64,000 nt of DNA from Candidatus Saccharimonadota bacterium (GTDB lineage Bacteria; Patescibacteriota; Saccharimonadia; Saccharimonadales; Saccharimonadaceae): NCBI GenBank assembly GCA_027492735.1, contig JAPUEE010000005.1, forward strand, positions 1 to 64,000, read 5' to 3'. Shown one piece after another: positions 43,631 to 51,865 of the stretch. The notes beneath the pieces were generated by a model that did no database searches, had not been told where the DNA came from, and was given only the letters and a program-made list of their open reading frames with translations. The number at the start of each line of letters is the position of its first letter. Positions within the stretch are counted from its first letter, which is position 1. A program made the position numbers and the translations under genes.

Positions 43631-43915
43631 CACCCACCACAGGCTTGTATCAGCCTGAATCTCTCAGAGATACATCGACGTATCTATCGAGAATTCGAAT
43701 GACCGCCGACCCGGCGATAAAGAGGGTACCCCGACTGACTGCTGAGACCTCGTCTCAGAAAAAGGTCGAAGCCGATCGTGAATGAGATGCATCCACGCAC
43801 GATCGAAGGAGCTCTGGCTCCTACCTATCATCCTGCAACACTAGTTGTGCAGCAACGAGCAATGTTGCTCGTCGTCTCAATGATATGGTAGGGGTCGGAG
43901 CTCGATCCCTAGGAA
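43631..43915 (+). ncRNA. Hairpin-rich region, candidate structured RNA
   Basis: About 285 bases without a gene but with many stems. CAGGCT/AGCCTG at 43640-43657. AGATAC/GTATCT at 43668-43685. CGCCG/CGGCG at 43704-43716. CTGAGAC/GTCTCAG at 43742-43758. CGATCGTG/CACGATCG at 43773-43805. AGGAGC/GCTCCT at 43807-43822. A 12-bp stem with one bulge (43820-43831 with 43880-43892) encloses a CTGCA/TGCAG hairpin and ACGAGCA/TGCTCGT at 43855-43872. The last two outer stems compete for a few bases. It does not match tmRNA, RNase P RNA, 6S or SRP RNA motifs that I know. Strand is assumed from the preceding gene. Confidence 0.5.
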
Positions 43916-43922
43916 TTTATTT

Positions 43923-44684
43923 TTATTTAGAAACGCCCAATATGCCGCGCAGCGCAAACAGCGTATCTTGCCATTTTTTAACAGCGATAGTGTCGATACC
44001 CATCTGGACAACCGGATAATCATTACCACCAGGTTGCACCATATCGCCAAAGTACAAGATGTCTTCTTTGGTGACGTTTAATTGCTCCATTAGTCCAGTC
44101 ATGCCGAATACTTTGTTGGTGCCGGGCCGGCAGACATTGATTGTTGTGGTACCACCGATTTCGAATTCAAACTGCGGCGCGAGCTCCTGAGCGATGGCGA
44201 CAATGCTCTTTCGTTTTTCCATGTCGGGATCCCAGGCGTATTTGTCCTCGGGCGTAGCAGCCTGGCCGAGGGCTGAAAAGGCCACCAGACTGATACGGTT
44301 CTCGATGATCTCGCCAGCTGGATTGTCGTACCAGTTGCCGGTCTGTTTGCTGGCGGTTTCGAGCGCTGCGGTCATCTGCTCGACCTCTTCGTCAGTCAGG
44401 GGGTGAGAATACACCAGCTCCCAGTCATTTTTGGCGACGTCAAAGCGATAATATTGGGTGCCTTGGGCGACCATTAAATGGAAATTCGCGAGGCGTTCCG
44501 GCGTTCCCGCCTCTCCCATTGGTTTAACTAACTGGTGTAGAAATTGATCAAATTTTTGCCCAGAAATGGCACATACTTGGAAATAATCCATACATTCGGC
44601 CAAGGTTTCAGCCATGTCAGGTGTCATCGGCGTTTTTGCCACATTCAAGGTTTCGTCGATATCAAATGCCAAAACTTTTTTCAT
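43923..44684 (-). CDS. HAD-superfamily phosphomannomutase-like hydrolase
   Basis: 253 residues from the ATG at 44684, supported by GAGGAGGAC; the longer frame to 44852 runs into the divergent gene. HAD motif I is VLAFDIDETLNVAK (DxDxT), and the IIB-type cap contains EIGGTTTINVCRPGTNK. The motif IV region ILYFGDMVQPGGNDYPV closely resembles the FGDKTMPGGND motif of eukaryotic-type phosphomannomutase. It may convert mannose-6-P to mannose-1-P or be a sugar phosphatase. The isomerase at 37293 would supply mannose-6-P. Confidence 0.75.
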   Translation of the reverse strand: MKKVLAFDIDETLNVAKTPMTPDMAETLAECMDYFQVCAISGQKFDQFLHQLVKPMGEAGTPERLANFHLMVAQGTQYYRFDVAKNDWELVYSHPLTDEEVEQMTAALETASKQTGNWYDNPAGEIIENRISLVAFSALGQAATPEDKYAWDPDMEKRKSIVAIAQELAPQFEFEIGGTTTINVCRPGTNKVFGMTGLMEQLNVTKEDILYFGDMVQPGGNDYPVVQMGIDTIAVKKWQDTLFALRGILGVSK

Positions 44685-44738
44685 TGTCCTCCTCGTTAAT
44701 GCCTCCATTCTATCATATGTGCTAGAATGTTCTCCGAC

Positions 44739-45587
44739 ATGATAAACCAACGAGTCCTCATTTCTGGCGCTGATTATTTTGCTCTCGATGCACCGATTAA
44801 CCCCTATTATGATGATAAACCAGTTAATGTGGACCAGGCGAAATCTGACCACGCGAAAATTGTCAGGGCATTCGAGCAGGCTGGTATAGAGGTGGTCAAG
44901 GTTTCATCGCCACGGGATTCCCAGGACAGTGTCTATACTGCTAACTGGGCGCTCGTACGCGGCCAAAAGGCCGTAATCTCCAGACTGCCTGAGGCTCGGA
45001 AAGCCGAAGAGGCGTATGCAGCCAAAACCCTCAGAGATTTAGATATCGAAGTTATTACCGTGCCAGAGAACTGGCATTTTTCAGGTCAAGGCGATGCGTT
45101 GCCCTGCGGCCAGTTCTTGCTGGCCGGTCAGGGCTATCGTTCCGATCCGCGAGCACAAGCCTTTGCGGCTGAGGCGCTCGGCTATGAACTAGTGCAACTA
45201 CAAACCATACCTCAGGTAGACGCTAATGGACAACCACAGATCAACGCCGCCAGCGGTTGGCCGGATAGCTTTTTCTATGATATTGATCTCGCCATGGCAA
45301 TCATTCGCGAGGATCTGATCGCCTATTGCCCTGAGGCCTTTGATGAGGCTTCGCGCGCCAAAATCGCCGAAATGCCCATGGAAAAAATTGTTGTGAGTTA
45401 CGACGAAGCAGTAGAGGGTTTTGCCTGTAATCTAGTCTCAACCGGTGAAACGGTTATCATGAGCGACCGTGCACCCAAATTGAAGGACGAGTTGGAGCAA
45501 CGAGGTCTGACAGTTATGACTCCCGAAGTTAAAGAATTAATCAGAGGCGGTGGATTTATCCGCTGCGTATCGTTAACGCTCGGTTAA
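44739..45587 (+). CDS. Amidinotransferase / dimethylarginine dimethylaminohydrolase-fold protein
   Basis: 282 residues from ATG 44739; TAGAAT at 44723-44728 overlaps the ATG at 44727, so the later ATG is preferred. The fold marks are NQRVLISGADYFALDAPINP, VYTANWALVRGQKAVISR, HFSGQGDALPCGQFLLAGQG and the C-terminal catalytic region GGGFIRCVSLTL with the nucleophilic cysteine. The usual E-G-G-D motif reads SGQGDAL and the usual H-x-D region reads FFYDIDLAM, so the substrate may differ from arginine derivatives. It is a lone gene overlapping murE tail-to-tail by 15 bp. Confidence 0.8.
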   Translation: MINQRVLISGADYFALDAPINPYYDDKPVNVDQAKSDHAKIVRAFEQAGIEVVKVSSPRDSQDSVYTANWALVRGQKAVISRLPEARKAEEAYAAKTLRDLDIEVITVPENWHFSGQGDALPCGQFLLAGQGYRSDPRAQAFAAEALGYELVQLQTIPQVDANGQPQINAASGWPDSFFYDIDLAMAIIREDLIAYCPEAFDEASRAKIAEMPMEKIVVSYDEAVEGFACNLVSTGETVIMSDRAPKLKDELEQRGLTVMTPEVKELIRGGGFIRCVSLTLG

Positions 45588-46871
45588 TTTCTCTAGTAGC
45601 GCTCGTGCCGTATCGCTCTCATTCCATGGGTGAGTGCCATCGGCTCGTTCGATGGTCTTTTCATGACCTTTGCCGAGGAGCATGACAACGTCGTCTTTTG
45701 AGATCGCTTGTTTGAACGCGAATTCGATAGCCTCGGTGCGATCGTGAACTTTGAATAGGTTCTTGTCTAATTGCTTCCCTGCTCGCTCGACACCTTCGGC
45801 GATGTGCGACAAGATTTCATTGCCGTCAATATCGCGATCGTCTTCTTCGGTTAAAACGACGATGTCACCGTATTTTCCAGCGATTTCACCCTGAGCGGCG
45901 CGCTTGTTCTCGTCGCGGCGTCCGGCTGAGCCGAATAGGACGATTAGTTTGCCTTTAGTGGAGGCCCGGAAATCACTGAGTAATTTCTCGAAACTATCTG
46001 GGGTATGGGCAAAGTCAACGACAACTTCAAAATCCTGGCCAGCGTCAATGCGATTCATGCGCCCCTCGACGGACCGGAGGGCTGCGATACCGCGCTCGAT
46101 CTGTTCAGTTGTCAGTTCATAGACGATACCCACCGCTACTGCTGCGAGTGAGTTGTAGACATTAAAAGCACCTGGAATCGATGACCTAATGTGTAATTTA
46201 TTTTGGCCGACCTTGACATAGTACTCGACCCCGGATGGTGATAATTTAATTTGTCTAGCCTGGAGGTCGCCATTGTCGATGCCGTAGGTGATCGGATGTT
46301 CGATGTCACCTGCAAATAGTTCTGCCGAAGGATCATCAGCGTTGATAATGCCGATATGCTGGCCTTTGTGGGTATGCTGGGTATTTTTGAATAATAACCT
46401 CTTTGCTGTCACGTAGTTTTTGAAAGTTTTATGGTAATCGAGATGCTCGTGAGTGACGTTCGTCATCACCGCGACGTCAATTGGGATGCCAAAGGTGCGA
46501 TATTGCGCCAGAGCGTGCGACGTTACCTCGAGGACCAGATATTCAGCACCGGCGTCGCGCATCTCGGCGATGCGGTGGTTCAATGCACCAGCACTAACGG
46601 TTGTCATGTGTTCGATCTGTGGTTTCAGATCATCGTTGATACCATAGGCAACGGTCGTCATCAGACCAACCTTCTTGCCGGCCTCTTTTAATAGTGAATG
46701 GATCATAAAACTAGTGGTCGTCTTGCCATTGGTGCCGGTAACGGCGATAACTTTCATGCCAGAGGCAGGATAATCGTATTTGCTCGCGGCGCGGAAGGCT
46801 TTGGCGCGGTGGTACGGCACCACCATTGTATTAAACCCGGGGATTTTGCGAATGAGTTTCTTTGCAGTCAT
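45573..46871 (-). CDS. Short MurE-like Mur ligase
   Basis: 432 residues. The central ATPase domain has VTGTNGKTTTSFMIHSLLKE, then GLMTTVAYGIND, VLEVTSHALAQYRT, NVTHEHLDYHKTF, SIPGAFNVYNSLAAVAVGI and DFAHTPDSFEKLL, all Mur ligase marks closest to MurE. The N-terminal UDP-binding domain is almost absent (only about 40 residues before the P-loop), and the amino-acid specificity site reads EEDDRDIDGNEI in place of the DNPR motif of diaminopimelate-adding enzymes. It probably adds an amino acid to a peptidoglycan precursor or related molecule. Confidence 0.82.
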   Translation of the reverse strand: MTAKKLIRKIPGFNTMVVPYHRAKAFRAASKYDYPASGMKVIAVTGTNGKTTTSFMIHSLLKEAGKKVGLMTTVAYGINDDLKPQIEHMTTVSAGALNHRIAEMRDAGAEYLVLEVTSHALAQYRTFGIPIDVAVMTNVTHEHLDYHKTFKNYVTAKRLLFKNTQHTHKGQHIGIINADDPSAELFAGDIEHPITYGIDNGDLQARQIKLSPSGVEYYVKVGQNKLHIRSSIPGAFNVYNSLAAVAVGIVYELTTEQIERGIAALRSVEGRMNRIDAGQDFEVVVDFAHTPDSFEKLLSDFRASTKGKLIVLFGSAGRRDENKRAAQGEIAGKYGDIVVLTEEDDRDIDGNEILSHIAEGVERAGKQLDKNLFKVHDRTEAIEFAFKQAISKDDVVMLLGKGHEKTIERADGTHPWNESDTARALLEKLTER

Positions 46872-46906
46872 ATCGCGCCCTATTGTATAACAAACCAGCG
46901 CGAAAA

Positions 46907-47956
46907 TCAGTAGAGATCGCGATAATTAGTGCGACTCGCTATTGCTCGCCAGAGGCGCTCTATGGATAGCCATACCCGATAGGCTCGTGGTTTCAATATT
47001 TGATCGTAGGCTCCAACGTGTTCGATAATAGGCGCCCCAAAACTCAATTTAAAGGTTGCGAGACTAGCTAGTCGGTGTGACGGATTAGCTATTTGATGTG
47101 CTGGCGGCGTACCGCCTAGGTCGTAACGATGGATACCTTTTTGTTGTAAATAACGCATCGTTTCCCACTGTAGTAGGTGTGAAAAATGAGCTTTGGCATC
47201 ACGTCTAGAGCCGCCATCTTTGTAGAGTGCGGTATCGCCAACGTAACAGACGAATAGACCGGCGATAGGTCGTTCGCCGTCTGGTGTCCAGGCAAAAAAG
47301 AATCTTCCCTGTCCGTGGTTTGTGTATTCTCGCCAAAAATTCTCGTAGTAGGCCTTTGATCGAACTTTGAGTCCAGCTCGGGCGGCGGTTTCGCGGTAGA
47401 GATTCCATAGTAGGTCGACGTTCTTTGGCGAAAAAGCCCCCTCGGATATTTTTAGTTGCTCCCTGCGTCCGCCACGAATCGAGCGCCTGGCGCGCTGCTT
47501 AAAACTGTCCCATAGCTTTTCTTCGTCTTGATCTAGATCTATAATGACCGTATTGACTACTGAACCCTGAATATCTCCCACCTTCTTTATATCGTCACGG
47601 AGAACTTTCAGCTTGCTCGTGAGGATGGGCGGCTCCATTTTTATGGCGATAACGTCTTTTAGTTGCTGACGGTTGATGCTGCTGATCTCGCTCCACTGCT
47701 TTGGGTCGATGACACTCGGCCCGCGAGGAATATAGACGACACGACCCAGGCCGGGTAAAGTGCGAATGAGAGCGAGTGCATAGACTGCCCCAGATTTAGT
47801 GCTATATACCCAATATTCGGGTTTCCATCCCTGTTTTTGTTTGATTGTGGCGAATGATGTTGTTTGATATGGCTCAGCGCCATACGGATTATGGCTGAGT
47901 AGGTCGTCCCACTGTTTGATCTCTGTAGCCGTAGCTAGTCTGAGTGGTTTATTCAC
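46907..47956 (-). CDS. FemXAB-family peptidyltransferase (1 of 3)
   Basis: 349 residues with the double GNAT fold of Fem enzymes: WDDLLSHNPYGAEPYQTTSF, GRVVYIPRGPSVIDPKQW, FKQRARRSIRGGRREQLKI, then YENFWREY, RPIAGLFVCYVGDTALYKDG and GIHRYDLGGTPP. The family uses aminoacyl-tRNA to add amino acids to lipid II stem peptides (interpeptide bridges). Two more copies lie at 50780-52851. The serine tRNAs nearby are notable because some Fem proteins use Ser-tRNA, but the amino acid is unknown. Confidence 0.88.
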   Translation of the reverse strand: MNKPLRLATATEIKQWDDLLSHNPYGAEPYQTTSFATIKQKQGWKPEYWVYSTKSGAVYALALIRTLPGLGRVVYIPRGPSVIDPKQWSEISSINRQQLKDVIAIKMEPPILTSKLKVLRDDIKKVGDIQGSVVNTVIIDLDQDEEKLWDSFKQRARRSIRGGRREQLKISEGAFSPKNVDLLWNLYRETAARAGLKVRSKAYYENFWREYTNHGQGRFFFAWTPDGERPIAGLFVCYVGDTALYKDGGSRRDAKAHFSHLLQWETMRYLQQKGIHRYDLGGTPPAHQIANPSHRLASLATFKLSFGAPIIEHVGAYDQILKPRAYRVWLSIERLWRAIASRTNYRDLY

Positions 47957-48004
47957 CTGACTATTCTATCTCAAAGTCGTGCAATATGGTATCATAATCG
48001 CACT

Positions 48005-48733
48005 ATGGCACACCAAAACCTACGACATCTGGCACTGATTCTTGACGGTAATCGCCGCTGGGGCAAACAACGTGGTATTGCGATGAGCGTAGACTTCTAT
48101 GTCTCTAGTGGACTATTGGGCCTCGATATAACGCGAGCTGCCTTTGATCGCGATATAGAAGATCTGACGATTTGGATTGGCAGTCTATCGAATCTCACCG
48201 ATCGGTCAGCGCTCGAAATTAGAGCTCTCAATAAGGCCTACCAAACATTTTTCTCTGACGAGGCCAACTTGGCGTTTTTGCGCGAGCGCCAGATTCGGGT
48301 CGACTGCTTTGGGCGTTGGCGTGACTTGCTAAAACCTGCAACGATCGCCACTATCGAGTCTGTTTTACAGACTACTGCCGGATATAATTCTGGTAAACGT
48401 ATGACTGTTCTGATTGGCTATGATGGAACCGATGAACGCGGCGAAGCGTTACGGCATATCATAGAGTCAGATGTGAAACCGAGTGGTGAAACGAGCCGAG
48501 ACTATGCGGATTTATTGCGCCAACACTCGTGGACCGGTCATTTACCGGATGTTGATTTGATTATTCGTACCGGTTGCGGTGATGATCCGCATAACAGTGC
48601 CGGCTTTCTGTCATTACTCGTCGATCATTCACAGTATGCGTTTCTCGATACGTTGTGGCCAGATTTTACACCAGAATTACTCAACCAGGTTATCGACAAT
48701 TTTGCTGGGCGCGAGAGACGCCTCGGTAAATAA
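48005..48733 (+). CDS. Divergent cis-prenyltransferase (UppS-like)
   Basis: 242 residues. The start LRHLALILDGNRRWGKQRG matches the undecaprenyl diphosphate synthase motif with the catalytic Asp, and DVDLIIRTG matches the later substrate motif. The region that normally reads RTSGExRxSNFLLWQ is changed to RTGCGDDPHNSAGFLSLLVD, so an arginine used for pyrophosphate binding appears missing. It may be a functional polyprenyl synthase with altered chain length or a paralogue. CATAAT at 47993-47998 is six bases upstream of the ATG. Confidence 0.75.
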   Translation: MAHQNLRHLALILDGNRRWGKQRGIAMSVDFYVSSGLLGLDITRAAFDRDIEDLTIWIGSLSNLTDRSALEIRALNKAYQTFFSDEANLAFLRERQIRVDCFGRWRDLLKPATIATIESVLQTTAGYNSGKRMTVLIGYDGTDERGEALRHIIESDVKPSGETSRDYADLLRQHSWTGHLPDVDLIIRTGCGDDPHNSAGFLSLLVDHSQYAFLDTLWPDFTPELLNQVIDNFAGRERRLGK

Positions 48734-48946
48734 ATGACCTACAAAACCAAACGGCTCCTCGCGATTATTTCGAGCCTTGTTTTTGTCTATAGTGAGTCAC
48801 GTCTCGCGGGATCAGGTGAATTTTTGTGGTTTACGATCGAACAAGATTGGCAAAGAACAACTTTCGTCATCGCCCATATTGTCGCCGTCTTTACTGCTAT
48901 TGGATTCGCCATTTACTACAATTCCAAAGATGTAGCACAGAAATGA
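48734..48946 (+). CDS. Small two-helix membrane protein, unknown
   Basis: 70 residues with the ATG immediately after the TAA of the UppS-like gene, so it is probably coupled to it. Two hydrophobic segments (LLAIISSLVFVYS and FVIAHIVAVFTAIGFAIYY) flank a polar loop. No family is recognised. It could be a partner of the prenyltransferase at the membrane. Confidence 0.5.
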   Translation: MTYKTKRLLAIISSLVFVYSESRLAGSGEFLWFTIEQDWQRTTFVIAHIVAVFTAIGFAIYYNSKDVAQK

Positions 48947-48978
48947 AAGACAGAGTACTGGGTCAGCGCGAAAATCAT

Positions 48979-49007
48979 TGACAATTACTATATTTATATG
49001 ATATAAT
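48979..49007 (+). promoter_or_regulatory. Consensus promoter for the kinase-like gene
   Basis: TTGACA (48979-48984), 17 bases, TATAAT (49002-49007), then AAAAGG and ATG. It is the best match to the sigma-70 consensus in the window. Confidence 0.9.
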
Positions 49008-49013
49008 AAAAGG

Positions 49014-49700
49014 ATGAGCATTTCTACGAAAAACACCTTTGTACCACATGAGGATCTGAGTTCTCAGGTTGATTTGGATGTGGAGCTCGGAGTTATTTCG
49101 AAAATGCGATCTGGTCGGTCAGTTAATAATCTACTCAATGAAGCCCGGGCTCTGCGCGTATGGGAAAAACTGCTCGGCGAGTTTAACATCGCCGCCCCGG
49201 CTATCGCCGGGACGACATCGCCGCGTCTAGTATCTGTAGATACCGACACTCGTACACTCAATATGACATTTTGTCCTGGAGTAACCATCGGTCGAGCCAC
49301 TATCGGAGACCATAGTTTTAGACACGAAAGTCTTCCTCGCAACGAAGTTCGTGAGGATATCACTTTTCGCGTCGGCGCCTTGGCTGGTTTGAAATCAGTA
49401 GAAGGTCTCGTTCACGGCGACTATCGACAACGCCATTTATTATACGATCCACTCGTAGTGCAATCTGACTCTAACCGTCCGCGACTATCAGTTATCGACG
49501 TAGAGTCGAGCAAGCTAGCGGCATCTGATGAGGTTGCAGAGGAAGATGCAAAGCTACACAGATGGTTAATGCTCGCAGTGCCTACACGTCAGAAAGATTC
49601 CACCCGAGAAGCTTATTTGGATGGTTTTAGTACTGGCCGTTCCCATGCTCCAGGCACAATAGCTGACATTGTTCGTGAGGCCCGCAGAGAGATCAACTAG
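49014..49700 (+). CDS. Bud32/phosphotransferase-like kinase fold protein
   Basis: 228 residues. NEARALRVWEKLLGEFNIAA followed by a hydrophobic strand LNMTFCPGVTI resembles the N-lobe helix C and hinge of Bud32/RIO kinases. VHGDYRQRHLLYD resembles the catalytic HGDxxxxN/H loop, and LSVIDVESSKLA the metal-binding DxE/DFG region. No clear glycine-rich loop is visible. It ends 68 bp before tsaD, whose archaeal counterpart Kae1 works with or is fused to Bud32. It could be a t6A-associated ATPase or an unrelated small-molecule kinase. Confidence 0.55.
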   Translation: MSISTKNTFVPHEDLSSQVDLDVELGVISKMRSGRSVNNLLNEARALRVWEKLLGEFNIAAPAIAGTTSPRLVSVDTDTRTLNMTFCPGVTIGRATIGDHSFRHESLPRNEVREDITFRVGALAGLKSVEGLVHGDYRQRHLLYDPLVVQSDSNRPRLSVIDVESSKLAASDEVAEEDAKLHRWLMLAVPTRQKDSTREAYLDGFSTGRSHAPGTIADIVREARREIN

Positions 49701-49745
49701 CGGTACGTTTCACCTCTCAGGCTAAAAAATGCTACAATACTCGGT

Positions 49746-49772
49746 ATGAGTAATGATTTGGAGACAACGTGA
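49746..49772 (+). CDS. Possible 8-codon leader peptide before tsaD
   Basis: ATG AGT AAT GAT TTG GAG ACA ACG TGA (MSNDLETT). It starts seven bases after TACAAT (49733-49738), as the leaderless genes do, and its TGA overlaps the GTG start of tsaD. The GGAG inside it is a ribosome site for tsaD. Translation is inferred. Confidence 0.35.
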   Translation: MSNDLETT

Positions 49773-50818
49773 AAATCCTCGGTATCGAGAGTAGTTGTGA
49801 TGAAACTGCTGCAGCTGTAGTCGAAGATGGTCGTCGACTCATTTCTAATGTGGTCAATTCCCAGATCGATATCCATGCGGTCTATGGCGGTGTAGTTCCT
49901 GAGGTGGCCGCGCGGTCGCATCTCGAGGTTGTTTTGCCGGTAATCGACAAAGCCGTAACGGAAGCCGGCGGCTGGGATGAAATTGACGCAATTGCTGCAA
50001 CGACGATGCCAGGCCTCGTCGGCTCTCTCTTGATTGGGTCGCTGTCGGCGCGGATGTTGGCACTCGCCAAACAAAAGCCCTTTTACCCTATTCATCACGT
50101 CGAGGCGCACGTCTACGCCAACTTTTTGTTGAACGAGGCACCCGCTTTCCCTATGCTTGCGCTCATTGTGAGCGGCGGTCATAGCCAGATCGTCCTATTC
50201 AAAGATCACGGTAATTACGAACTAATTGGCCAAACTGCCGATGATGCTGTTGGCGAAGCCTTTGACAAAGTAGCCAAGATTCTCGGCCTACCCTATCCTG
50301 GTGGCCCATCGATTGCCAAGGCCGCTGAACAGGGCGACCCATATCGATTCACGTTCCCCAAGGCCAAGATGGCTGGCAAATACGATTTTTCATTCTCTGG
50401 GCTCAAGACAGCCGTTCTGCGACGTGTTCAGTCCCAAGTGGGTGTCGATCACACTTTTCCATCAAACGCGCTCTCAGAGCGTCTAGACGAGTCTACGCGC
50501 AATGATTTTGCCGCTAGCTTCCAGCAAATAGCCATTGAGACCTTGGTTGACAAAGTACTACTTGCCTACGAAGAGTTTCACCCTAACTCTGTAGTGATCG
50601 CCGGTGGCGTCGCTGCTAACCAGGAGCTACGTCGCATCTTGGCAGAGCGGTTGCCGATCGCTATCAACTATGCTCCGATGAATCTCTGTACCGATAACGC
50701 TGCGATGATAGCTACCCTCGGGTACTACGTGGCGCAGAAACAGCCGGCTACTGATCCACGCCAAGTCGAAGTCCTGCCGTCAATTTCTATGACGAAGACG
50801 GCGTGGAATATTGATTAG
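49769..50818 (+). CDS. tsaD: tRNA N6-threonylcarbamoyladenosine transferase TsaD
   Basis: 349 residues with an ASKHA fold: ILGIESSCDETAAAVV, GGVVPEVAARSHLE, metal ligands His110 and His114 (HHVEAHVYANF), SGGHSQIVLFKDHGNYELIG, DDAVGEAFDKVAKIL and GGVAANQELRRIL. It transfers the threonylcarbamoyl group to A37 of ANN-decoding tRNAs, with TsaE (27977) and TsaB. GTG start with GGAG at six bases. Its 3' end overlaps the convergent Fem gene by 39 bp. Confidence 0.97.
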   Translation: MKILGIESSCDETAAAVVEDGRRLISNVVNSQIDIHAVYGGVVPEVAARSHLEVVLPVIDKAVTEAGGWDEIDAIAATTMPGLVGSLLIGSLSARMLALAKQKPFYPIHHVEAHVYANFLLNEAPAFPMLALIVSGGHSQIVLFKDHGNYELIGQTADDAVGEAFDKVAKILGLPYPGGPSIAKAAEQGDPYRFTFPKAKMAGKYDFSFSGLKTAVLRRVQSQVGVDHTFPSNALSERLDESTRNDFAASFQQIAIETLVDKVLLAYEEFHPNSVVIAGGVAANQELRRILAERLPIAINYAPMNLCTDNAAMIATLGYYVAQKQPATDPRQVEVLPSISMTKTAWNID

Positions 50819-51865
50819 CTTCTTCGCAACCCTTTTGCCTTTTTGGACGATCTTTTTACTGTGATAACGAGCAGGTCGCAATACTTTCTCGAATCCGCCG
50901 ACGTATTCTTCGACCACTCCACCAAAACCGCTTTTGAACTCTAGGAGGTGATTGTTTTGGAATCGGCCTTCTATCCAGAAAAAGTTCACTCGTGTCGTAG
51001 CTGTTCCGAGATACTTTGTCATCATATAATCTTGGAGCCACGCTCGCCCGTTTAGGTGGCGATAGCGACGATCCATACCGCTGAGATACGAGGAGATTTC
51101 GTGACCGTGGTGAATAAAGATAGCACCCGCTATCGGTGTGTGGTCATCGCTGGTGCGTGCTACCACGAATTGTATGTCATCACCAAAAGCATCATACATC
51201 AGTTGATAATAGGTTAACTCTCGACCCGAAACCCCGTTACGCTCATCCGAGTCGTCGATCAAACCAACCAGAATCGACAGCTCACTACGTTTTAGTGTGG
51301 TCATTTCGACGTGACCTTCGGTTTGGCGTAGCCGCGCGCGCAGGGTTTTGCGGTAACTAGCACGCAACTGGTCGACGGTTTCGATTCCTGATAGATCTTT
51401 GACAAAGGCCCAACGCCCCGCTTTCATCTGATAATTGGTTGTTTCGCCCTGATAGGTAAAGCCCGCTGCGCTGAACTGCTGTTTTAGATCAGATCGATCC
51501 CAACTGTCGAGTACGGCACCTTTATTGTCTCTGATGGACAGCAGAATTCGAGGGAATAGTTCGATTTTAACAAAACCTTTTTCCCGTGAAAAGTCAATCA
51601 ATTGATCCAAAAAATAGCGAACGAGCTCGAGGTTATCCCAATCAATCAACGGTCCGTACGGCATCCAAAACTCATCATTACGACCCAGCAATATGCCGCC
51701 CCCAATGATCGTTTTACCCTGTTTGATTCCTACGATATAACTCTGATAGCCCATTTTGGCTCGCTTGTTCATGCGCTGGACACCCTGTAGAAATTGGCTG
51801 TCAGGATGAGCACGCTCAAACGTATCCCACTCTTTGCCATCTAGTTCAGCAAAGGTCCAATTCAC
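50780..51865 (-). CDS. FemXAB-family peptidyltransferase (2 of 3)
   Basis: 361 residues with the Fem fold: WTFAELDGKEWDTFERAHPD, GGGILLGRNDEFWMPYGPLI, LRASYRKTLRARLRQTEGHV, then IAGAIFIHHGHEISSYLSGM and FKSGFGGVVEEYVGG. The C-terminal tail is strongly basic (KKIVQKGKRVAKKLINIPRR). It overlaps the upstream Fem paralogue by four bases (ATGA), so both are made from one transcript. It is probably a peptidoglycan branch-adding enzyme acting on lipid II at the membrane. Confidence 0.88.
   Translation of the reverse strand: MNWTFAELDGKEWDTFERAHPDSQFLQGVQRMNKRAKMGYQSYIVGIKQGKTIIGGGILLGRNDEFWMPYGPLIDWDNLELVRYFLDQLIDFSREKGFVKIELFPRILLSIRDNKGAVLDSWDRSDLKQQFSAAGFTYQGETTNYQMKAGRWAFVKDLSGIETVDQLRASYRKTLRARLRQTEGHVEMTTLKRSELSILVGLIDDSDERNGVSGRELTYYQLMYDAFGDDIQFVVARTSDDHTPIAGAIFIHHGHEISSYLSGMDRRYRHLNGRAWLQDYMMTKYLGTATTRVNFFWIEGRFQNNHLLEFKSGFGGVVEEYVGGFEKVLRPARYHSKKIVQKGKRVAKKLINIPRRLRHRN

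Noticed and set aside
44685-44852. N-terminal extension of the HAD phosphomannomutase-like protein
   Set aside because: It overlaps the promoter and start of the divergent gene; the GAGGAGGAC site fits the ATG at 44684 and the HAD motif starts right there.
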